From JANLUX01 sp031363705 (GTDB taxonomy: Bacteria; Bacteroidota; Bacteroidia; AKYH767-A; OLB10): 32,036 nt of DNA. Made by a program: the position numbers and the translations under genes. The stretch is taken from assembly GCA_031363705.1 (NCBI GenBank), contig JANLUX010000036.1, positions 1-32,036 on the forward strand, read 5' to 3'. How positions within the stretch are numbered: the first letter of the stretch is position 1; each line of letters begins with the position of its first letter. The notes below the pieces were generated by a model, which did no database searches, was not told the DNA's origin, and saw only the letters and a list, made by a program, of their open reading frames with translations. This document shows positions 25,701 to 32,036 of this stretch, piece by piece.

Positions 25701-26109
25701 TCTGCTTACACGTAATTTATTTTTTCTTTCCTTCTTTTTGTTTGCCTGCACTTCATCTGATTCTCCACGACCTGTTGCCAAAGAATTTTTAGAAGCATTT
25801 CAAAAACATGATTTTGAAGAAGCAAAAAAATACAGCACAAAAGAAACCGTGAAGCTGCTGCAGGTGCTGGAACGCATCAGCAAAGAAAATAATGAACCCA
25901 CTGCTGAAACGCCATCAATAGAAATCACGAGTGAAGAAATTGCCGGTGATAAAGCAACGGTTTATTTTAAAGAAGCAGGTAATCCCTCAGAACAAAAGCT
26001 GATGCTGAAAAAAGTAAAAGTGACTGGCGAAAAAGCAAAACAATGGCGGGTGGTACTCACTAAAGAAGATGCACGGTTTGGAAATGAAATGGAATTACAA
26101 GCCAATTAA
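25690..26109 (+). CDS. DUF4878-like small lipoprotein
   Basis: A 139 aa protein with a lipoprotein signal: hydrophobic 10-18 and Leu-Phe-Ala-Cys with Cys20 as lipidation site. The mature part (PRPVAKEFLEAFQKHDFEEAKKY ... KLMLKKVKVTGEKAKQWRV) follows the DUF4878 pattern, a compact NTF2/lumazine-like alpha+beta fold common in Bacteroidota lipoproteins. Function is unknown. Its start overlaps the YiiX-like gene by 11 bases. It converges with the large LRR gene, with only 12 bases between stops and no hairpin there. Confidence 0.82.
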   Translation: MNFNLLTRNLFFLSFFLFACTSSDSPRPVAKEFLEAFQKHDFEEAKKYSTKETVKLLQVLERISKENNEPTAETPSIEITSEEIAGDKATVYFKEAGNPSEQKLMLKKVKVTGEKAKQWRVVLTKEDARFGNEMELQAN

Positions 26110-26121
26110 ATAATCCTGATA

Positions 26122-29100
26122 CTATTCTTTTACAAAACATACCTGCTCTACCCTATCCCCGGAAATTAATCGGCATAAATACAAACCTGAAGGCAGGTTA
26201 TTTTTATCCACTGAAACATGGCTGCTGTTTGCAACAATGTTATCATGCATCACACATTCTCCTAAGGAGTTATAAATTTCGAGTGAAGAATGTTCACCAC
26301 AAGGCTTTGCCATCCACAAAATAAATGTTCCATTATTTGGATTAGGAATAATGGTTAAATCGTGCAAACTGTTAGAATGCACAGTGACACCATTAATGAT
26401 TGAGCTGTCACAATTCAAATTCACTATCCCTGAATAAAAACAATTGTTGAGATCAACAAAATCATATTCATAATCTGTTGCACCACATAAGCCTGATTCA
26501 GTAGTTGAATTATTGTTACTCAAAGCCCACCAGAAATTCGTGAATGTACCGGTAGTATCGCCATCAACAAATACAGTAGTTGTTCCGTCACACAATCCGC
26601 AGTGCGGAAGAACCGACTGAAGTTGAACTGACGGTTCAGGCAGGTGTTCAACCACCACCTGTGCAAATGCTGTATCACATGTATTAGGTGAAATAAGTGT
26701 GACAGGATAAGTGCCTGCACCAAGGTTTGTAAATTCTACAGGTGCACTTGCATCTACAATACCGCCATTTCCATTAAATAGATAACCAAAAGGACAGAAA
26801 GTAGGCCAGTTGTTCCCTGAAATTGAAATGATTCCGTCACTATTACCCGGGCAGGTTTCGTCAGTTACATCAATCTGGTAATTAAACCCACAATCAGGAC
26901 CTTCCTGATAATATTGTTGTGTACATCCTATACTATCAGTAATCAGACAACTAAAGACATTAAAATAAAAACACAATCCCGTAAGGTCTTCCACCGTATG
27001 AGGATTATTTCCGATAGCTAAAGAGTTACTCCAGTCATATAGATAAGGACCGAATCCTCCGGTTACAGTAAGATCAATAAATCCATTGCAGCTTGTGCAT
27101 CCCTCATATTGATAATTTGCATTGGCAACTAAACTATTCTCTTCAGTTAATACAGTTACCGATGCTGTAGTAACACAGCCGAGTGCATCTGTAATTACAC
27201 ATTGATAATTTCCAGAGGGCAAACCCGTAATTTCGTTACTATCAGGCAATACGGGAATACAATGTACGGTATCGAAAACCGAACTACTCCAATCGTAATG
27301 TAATCCTCCGGCCGGATCGTTTACCTGTAGTTGAACTGAGCCGCCACACCAATCGTTGCAGGAATTAGAAGCGCTCGTTGTAACACTCATAGTGCAAACA
27401 ACAGATTGAAGCAAAGAAGAATCAACAGTACCGTTTATTGTAAGATAAGACTCATTATTGCTGATACCTGTAATATTTATTGTTGTGAGATATAATTCAT
27501 TGGTTGTTAAAAATGATTTTGTTTTAAACTGAAGCATTCCGAGTTCACCCGCCCCTGTCCGGTTTGTGTGATCAATCCGTGTTATTGCAATGTCAAGCAT
27601 TCCTGCATTGGTATCATTTACCTGTATGCTGATTTGATCTGAACCGTTAATACCTAACCAGCTGCTATCAATGGTTAGCTGCATATAACCGGGTTCTAAT
27701 AATGCATTATCATATCCGATTGAAAAAGCCAAACCATATAAATCATAAGCTGAATCCAATGCATTGCCCAGTGTGAGAGGTACATTGTAAATATTATCGG
27801 GCAATAAAGTATCGGGCAACACAATGCTCAATGTTGGAATATTAGCAAGATACTGCACAGGAGCAATCCTGTTATGCGTTTGTGCGTAATTCAAAATAAT
27901 TGCATTTGTATCAGCATCATTAATCACCGCATCACCATTGCTGTCAGCATGTTTATGATTGATGGCATTTGCAAAACTATTGATCCAGTCACCGGCATTA
28001 TGAGCTGACCATGTAACAGATGTATCAACTCTTGTGATTCCACTATCACCATAAGCTATTCCAATGGACAATAAATCCAGATTATCAGCTATGCCATCAT
28101 TGTTTGCATCACCTGGAAAAACAGGGGTACATGATGAGTCATGAAAAATGATAGTATCTGTTTCTATATAGTTAATATTCTGCCCGTCATCAATATAAAA
28201 TTCGCATATATAAATTGTTTCTGCGCATAGCTGACCTGATTCATAAAAATTTCCAAGCGTATCATAAATATTAACTCCATAAAAATTAACCGCATCACTG
28301 TGCATCGTGATAGTTCCATTGCATAATCCACATTGCGGTTTTTCCATTTGCGTAGTGTAGCAAACATCAGTAGTGGTTAGTACGGTGGTATTAATGGTAG
28401 GATTACAAAAATCAATATCGTAATAGGAATAAGATCCTGCACTCAAATTATTTTGCCAGAAAAGATTTATCATACATGGATTATTGGGACAACCCACCAC
28501 ATCGTAAATATGACCATCATTTACTTTATTACATGTAGGATTTCGAACGTCATAAAAACCACCTGTACCAGACAAATCAAATGACGGACCGATGTAAATA
28601 ATTTCTACAATGGAATCATTAAGCGCATCCGTAACTGTCACCTCATATTCAATATCATTATTAAAACCTGCACACTGATATGGTAAATAAGCACCTGTAA
28701 TATTAGCAGCAGGAGAATTGAATATGGACCATGAATAATTATAAGGAGGTGTGCCTCCGTCAACTTTCAATCCTACATATTTCAAACAGTGATAACAATC
28801 GAATTCAATCCATTTTGAAACAGTTAAAGGAATCGTTAAATCAATATCATCAGCATAAAAACAATTTTCACTGGTGATAATCTCACAATGGTAAATATCA
28901 CGGCAGGCTGAGTCAACATAAGCAGTGGTATCTCCCGTATTCCACCTATAACTTGCTCCGGGTATTAAAACAGATAATGTATCATCTGTACAACTGGATC
29001 CTGGCAATTGATTTTCAGAATAAGAAAACGGAATAATACACAGTGGAAGATTTTGTTTCAGGAATGGCGGAAGATTTGGAATACACACGATGGCTGATCC

Positions 29101-30093
29101 TTCGGCATTTAACACTTGTAAAGATTGAGGCAAACGTGGCAGGCAACTTATACTGGTGTTGTTGCAATTCAATTGAACAAGATTTTTTAAATCAGGTAAC
29201 ATTGAAACAGGATTATTACTGATATCAATATATCCTAATGAATCACTAATCGATTGCAAAAAACTCAGGTTATTATTTTTTAATGATAGAGAATCGAGTG
29301 AAGCAGGTAATGAAATTACAGAATCAATATTGTTAAAATTAAGAGAAAGACAAGCAAGTGTTGAAGGAACATTCTGCGGTACAGCAGTAATTGCATTTGC
29401 ATCCGCTATCAAACTTTCAAGGCTTTGGTTCAACGAGTCAATCTGCTGCAACTGGTTAGCACTTGCATTTATTGCTTTTAAATAAAATGGTAAATTATTT
29501 AATGAGGTGAGTTGATTATAACTGATGTCAATATAATTTAAAGTGGGCGGAAGGTTTTGTATAAATCTGATTTGATTTTGTGAAACATAAAGATTTTGTA
29601 AAGCAGATGCTGAGAGAATATTGAGTGTGTCAATTAAATTTTCTGACAGATCAGCATCCATCACCAATGGAGGTAAAATATTTGCAATTTGAATATGGCA
29701 ATTTCTGCAAATCAACTTCCTTAACGCTGGCGCAGTAATATTTAAGGTATCAATAAAATAATTTTCAAAACTTATTTCTTCCAGCAAGGGAGGCATTGTT
29801 GCTGCCTTTAAGTTGCTGTTTCCTGAACCTGTTAAAATCCGGAGACTGTCAAAATATTGAATACCTTCTAAGTCATTAATGTTTGGATCAAGATTTACTT
29901 TCATGAAGTTTGTTACAATGCGATTGGTGGTATCAAATTCACCGCTTTCTGAAATTGCATTGTATGACAAACTTTTGATCCAATTTCTGAAATTAGTGTC
30001 GGGTATGTTTACATACTGTGCATGCACTTTTAAGCATGAAAAAACCAGCAGCACAAACATTAATTTAAGAACTTTCATTAACTCTGTTTTCAA
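26122..30093 (-). CDS. Giant secreted LRR / dockerin / SprB-repeat protein with T9SS tail
   Basis: A 1323 aa exported protein. Signal peptide to about residue 25 (MKVLKLMFVLLVFSCLKVHAQ; an alternative start is Met7 at 30075). Residues about 55-345 are irregular leucine-rich repeats of the short bacterial type (LPPTLNYIDISYNQL, LPASLDSLSLKNNNL). Residues about 657-745 form a dockerin-like module with two calcium loops (DANNDGIADNLD and DSNGDAVINDAD) separated by an unusually long linker, followed by a cohesin-like beta region (about 750-860). Residues about 905-1230 are Cys-rich SprB-like repeats with CGLCDGT and GCTSCNG motifs. The last ~85 residues (LTIIPNPNNGTF ... LPSGLYLCRLISG) are a T9SS type A sorting domain. 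A role in adhesion or surface display is likely; no enzyme domain is seen. Confidence 0.85.
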   Translation of the reverse strand: MKTELMKVLKLMFVLLVFSCLKVHAQYVNIPDTNFRNWIKSLSYNAISESGEFDTTNRIVTNFMKVNLDPNINDLEGIQYFDSLRILTGSGNSNLKAATMPPLLEEISFENYFIDTLNITAPALRKLICRNCHIQIANILPPLVMDADLSENLIDTLNILSASALQNLYVSQNQIRFIQNLPPTLNYIDISYNQLTSLNNLPFYLKAINASANQLQQIDSLNQSLESLIADANAITAVPQNVPSTLACLSLNFNNIDSVISLPASLDSLSLKNNNLSFLQSISDSLGYIDISNNPVSMLPDLKNLVQLNCNNTSISCLPRLPQSLQVLNAEGSAIVCIPNLPPFLKQNLPLCIIPFSYSENQLPGSSCTDDTLSVLIPGASYRWNTGDTTAYVDSACRDIYHCEIITSENCFYADDIDLTIPLTVSKWIEFDCYHCLKYVGLKVDGGTPPYNYSWSIFNSPAANITGAYLPYQCAGFNNDIEYEVTVTDALNDSIVEIIYIGPSFDLSGTGGFYDVRNPTCNKVNDGHIYDVVGCPNNPCMINLFWQNNLSAGSYSYYDIDFCNPTINTTVLTTTDVCYTTQMEKPQCGLCNGTITMHSDAVNFYGVNIYDTLGNFYESGQLCAETIYICEFYIDDGQNINYIETDTIIFHDSSCTPVFPGDANNDGIADNLDLLSIGIAYGDSGITRVDTSVTWSAHNAGDWINSFANAINHKHADSNGDAVINDADTNAIILNYAQTHNRIAPVQYLANIPTLSIVLPDTLLPDNIYNVPLTLGNALDSAYDLYGLAFSIGYDNALLEPGYMQLTIDSSWLGINGSDQISIQVNDTNAGMLDIAITRIDHTNRTGAGELGMLQFKTKSFLTTNELYLTTINITGISNNESYLTINGTVDSSLLQSVVCTMSVTTSASNSCNDWCGGSVQLQVNDPAGGLHYDWSSSVFDTVHCIPVLPDSNEITGLPSGNYQCVITDALGCVTTASVTVLTEENSLVANANYQYEGCTSCNGFIDLTVTGGFGPYLYDWSNSLAIGNNPHTVEDLTGLCFYFNVFSCLITDSIGCTQQYYQEGPDCGFNYQIDVTDETCPGNSDGIISISGNNWPTFCPFGYLFNGNGGIVDASAPVEFTNLGAGTYPVTLISPNTCDTAFAQVVVEHLPEPSVQLQSVLPHCGLCDGTTTVFVDGDTTGTFTNFWWALSNNNSTTESGLCGATDYEYDFVDLNNCFYSGIVNLNCDSSIINGVTVHSNSLHDLTIIPNPNNGTFILWMAKPCGEHSSLEIYNSLGECVMHDNIVANSSHVSVDKNNLPSGLYLCRLISGDRVEQVCFVKE

Positions 30094-30111
30094 AAGTGAA
30101 AAGTAAGAAGT

Positions 30112-30126
30112 TGAACTGTCCGTTCA
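30112..30126. promoter_or_regulatory. Imperfect palindrome TGAACTGTCCGTTCA upstream of the LRR gene
   Basis: TGAAC and GTTCA flank TGTCC, with 6 of 7 symmetric positions matching. It lies 19 bases upstream of the LRR-gene start (- strand). Size and shape resemble operators of TetR-type repressors, but no regulator gene is in view. The rest of the 220-bp gap to 30316 shows nothing I can name. Confidence 0.3.
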
Positions 30127-30316
30127 GTAAACTTTGTTTAGAAGTTATCAGCATTTTACAAATGCTTAACCGGTAATTGGTAAAGGCGTTCCTCTTAAAT
30201 TCTTATGTCGTGTTTTTAATGACAAAAAAGTTATAAACAATCTTATAAAACTAGTTCTGTTACAACGCCATTGAATTTATTTTCTAATATAAAATTTACT
30301 TTATTTTTCAGCCGTG

Positions 30317-31879
30317 ATGTTGATAAACAAATTCCTGCAAAAACGAATACCATTTATTTTCTGTTTAATACTAATTGCATGCATCCTCATCCCGGTATGG
30401 TATGTTGAATGGTTTCATACGGGTGATGGTTCAGCACATTTATATTGTGCAAATATTTTTAACCAATTGCTTTTTAATGATCAAAGTATCTATCACCGGT
30501 TTTTCGAACTGAACCTGAGACCTGTTCCCAACAGTATTGTTCAACTATTGCTTTCATTTTTATTAAACTTTTTCAGCCCGCAGCTAACAGTAAAAATTAT
30601 GACCACACTGGTGATAGCAATTTTTTGTACCGGATATTTTATTTTAATAAGACAGTTAATCGGCAATAAATTATTACAACCTCTTTTGATCTTTACCATT
30701 GTTTTTAATTACCCGCTTGTGATGGGTTTTAACAGTTTCCTAATCAGCCTTGGGATGATGATGATTTGTATTGCCTATTATCTGAAAAATTTAAATGCAT
30801 GGACTTTGAAAAAATACCTGGCATTTTCAATTTTACTGATTCTAACCTGGTTCAGCCACCTCTTTGGTTTTGCAGCAACTATTCTTTTTATTTTAATAAA
30901 TGAAACGATCACAATTTTCAGAAACAGAAATCAATCTTCTTTATTACATCAAATCAAACGTGCAGGGTTCATGTTATTAACGACTTTACCTGTTGTTTTA
31001 CTCACCATCATGTTTGCTCAAAAAGCATCGGGTGCTACCATCATGAAATATCTTGATACAGATGACTTATTGGAACGATTAAGAAATATGACCGCTCTTA
31101 TCACTTTTAATAATGACATTGAAAAATATAACATCAGGGGAATTGAAATATTAATACTTGCTTTAATGATTGCAGGCATTGTTTCAAAATCATTTCGACT
31201 TGATAAAAAATATTTACCTGCCATTTTAGTAATGATCTTCAGTTGTGCTGTTTTATATTTCGTGTTGCCTTATGAATTTTTTGCCGGAGGATATATTAAT
31301 ATCCGGATGATGCTGCTTGCTATACTTTTTATAATGATGGTTGCTGATTGTGTCCAACTCAACTTTGCTTTAACGCTGATAAAAAATGTGGCTATCCTTT
31401 CGATTGTTATTTCCGCATCATGGAATCAATTAAACGCAGCCAAAGCTTACGATGCTGAGCTGAGAGAATTGTATTCAGGTGCTAAATACATTCGTGATAA
31501 CAGTGTGGTGATACCATTGAACGCTACTGAAAACTGGCTTCAGTATAATTTCCCGCTTTATCTGAGTGCTGAAAGAAATATTGTAGTGCTTGATAATAAT
31601 GAAGCATTATCGCCTAACTCATTGGTAAGATGGAAATCAGCTGATGAATTTAATAATATAGGAACATGCGGAAAAAGCAACCGTCCTTTATTTGAATTGA
31701 AAAAATATGAACAGGGAAAATCATTTACAGTAAACTACATCATACGCTGGCAATGGCAGGAATCATTCAATGATTCGTCAACATTGATTTCCAATAAAGA
31801 AATTGAAAATTATTTTAAACCGGTTTATCGGTCTGCTGAAAAACGGATGGAAGTTTTTGAGAGAAGAGATGGTTACTAA
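30317..31879 (+). CDS. Polytopic membrane protein, GT-C glycosyltransferase-like
   Basis: A 520 aa inner-membrane protein with about 10-11 helices in residues 8-385 and a soluble C-terminal domain of about 130 residues. The first periplasmic loop carries HTGDGSAHLY, with Asp37 and His41 after helix 1; an acidic residue here is the hallmark of lipid-phosphate-sugar-dependent GT-C enzymes. AEKRMEVFERRDG at the C-terminus resembles the end of GT39/GT83-like proteins. I would call it a putative GT-C transferase; a transport role cannot be excluded. ATG 30317 is preferred to GTG 30314. Its last codons lie inside the first copy of a 41-bp tandem repeat. It is not physically close to the glycan operon. 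Confidence 0.7.
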   Translation: MLINKFLQKRIPFIFCLILIACILIPVWYVEWFHTGDGSAHLYCANIFNQLLFNDQSIYHRFFELNLRPVPNSIVQLLLSFLLNFFSPQLTVKIMTTLVIAIFCTGYFILIRQLIGNKLLQPLLIFTIVFNYPLVMGFNSFLISLGMMMICIAYYLKNLNAWTLKKYLAFSILLILTWFSHLFGFAATILFILINETITIFRNRNQSSLLHQIKRAGFMLLTTLPVVLLTIMFAQKASGATIMKYLDTDDLLERLRNMTALITFNNDIEKYNIRGIEILILALMIAGIVSKSFRLDKKYLPAILVMIFSCAVLYFVLPYEFFAGGYINIRMMLLAILFIMMVADCVQLNFALTLIKNVAILSIVISASWNQLNAAKAYDAELRELYSGAKYIRDNSVVIPLNATENWLQYNFPLYLSAERNIVVLDNNEALSPNSLVRWKSADEFNNIGTCGKSNRPLFELKKYEQGKSFTVNYIIRWQWQESFNDSSTLISNKEIENYFKPVYRSAEKRMEVFERRDGY

Positions 31880-31990
31880 TTAACGAATCTGATACGAATG
31901 TTACCAATGATGGTTACCAATTAACGAATCGGATACGAATGTTACCAATGATGGTTACTAATTAACGAATCGGATACGAATGTTACCAAT
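31868..31990. repeat. Three copies of a 41-bp tandem repeat starting in the last codons of the preceding gene
   Basis: Units at 31868-31908, 31909-31949 and 31950-31990 are almost identical; differences are single bases (for example CTGATACG against CGGATACG, and TACTAAT against TACCAAT). The first copy begins GATGGTTACTAA, which encodes the final Asp-Gly-Tyr-stop of the membrane protein gene. Each unit contains GATGGTTAC, TTAACGAATC, GATACGAATG and TTACCAAT, and there are no spacers. Confidence 0.95.
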
Positions 31991-32036
31991 TAACGAATTC
32001 GTGCGATAGCCATTCGTTGTATTCGTAATTCATTCG
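31991..32036. repeat. Degenerate ACGAAT words and inverted copies at the window edge
   Basis: After the 41-bp copies the words ACGAAT and their complement ATTCGT continue, now in both orientations. AACGAAT (31992-31998) can pair with ATTCGTT (32012-32018), a 7-bp stem with a 13-nt loop; TACGAAT (31973-31979) can pair with ATTCGTA (32021-32027). It may be a terminator region toward a convergent gene beyond the edge. Confidence 0.5.

Noticed and set aside
26122..30093. Cellulosome component, because of the dockerin-like module
   Set aside because: There are no glycoside hydrolase or scaffoldin genes nearby, and such modules are common in T9SS-exported Bacteroidota proteins.
31868..31990. CRISPR array with 41-bp repeats
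   Set aside because: The copies follow each other directly without unique spacers, and the first overlaps a coding sequence.

Overview
The window looks like a piece of a Bacteroidota chromosome, probably an environmental lineage near the Chitinophagales or Sphingobacteriales. The placement rests on AT-rich coding DNA, two secreted proteins with a type IX secretion (T9SS) C-terminal sorting domain, a short (463 aa) Bacteroidota-type arginine decarboxylase, a DUF4878 lipoprotein, near absence of Shine-Dalgarno sequences, and a few matches to the TAnnTTTG promoter element. The exact lineage cannot be fixed from the sequence alone. I see no tRNA, rRNA, CRISPR array, insertion sequence or phage gene.

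Layout. (1) 1-8464 (+): a tightly packed surface-glycan operon with the tail of an unidentified gene, five family-2 glycosyltransferases, a SAM methyltransferase, an O-antigen ligase/polymerase-type membrane protein and an LtaS/OpgB-like phosphoglycerol transferase. Most junctions overlap or abut. (2) 8560-10383 (+): a DegT-family sugar aminotransferase and a PglC-like initiating phosphoglycosyl transferase, facing a convergent Wzx-type flippase (10439-11884, -). Together, (1) and (2) could build, flip, polymerise or ligate, and decorate one envelope glycan; no outer-membrane export genes are in view. (3) 12226-17446 (+): RNase HII, a large membrane-anchored protein with a propeller-like C-terminus, and a His-rich TPR lipoprotein. 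(4) 17485-17751: the decayed remains of a secreted alpha/beta hydrolase, easy to miss because three stops interrupt it. (5) 17911-20658 (+): a secreted SGNH hydrolase with a T9SS tail and two VOC paralogues, one with an added leader. (6) 20696-26109: an arginine-themed block, with arginine decarboxylase (-) divergent from an arginase-type ureohydrolase (+) followed by argS, a YiiX-like peptidase and a DUF4878 lipoprotein. (7) 26122-30093 (-): a 1323-residue secreted LRR/dockerin/SprB-like T9SS protein. (8) 30317-31879 (+): a polytopic membrane protein resembling GT-C glycosyltransferases.

The most unusual non-coding feature is a set of short-word tandem repeats in the gaps between genes, with a different 7-8 nt word in each gap (CAGTTGA, CAGTTTG/CCTTTTG, TCTTAAT, AGTTGTTG, CTAAATCT), plus a 41-bp tandem repeat whose first copy includes the last codons of a gene. 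Several start at, or within a few bases of, a stop codon. I do not see a defence system or a clearly new multi-gene machine. The best leads are the repeat system (especially next to the flippase gene), the hydrolase pseudogene, the divergent speA/arginase control region and the poorly characterised envelope proteins.
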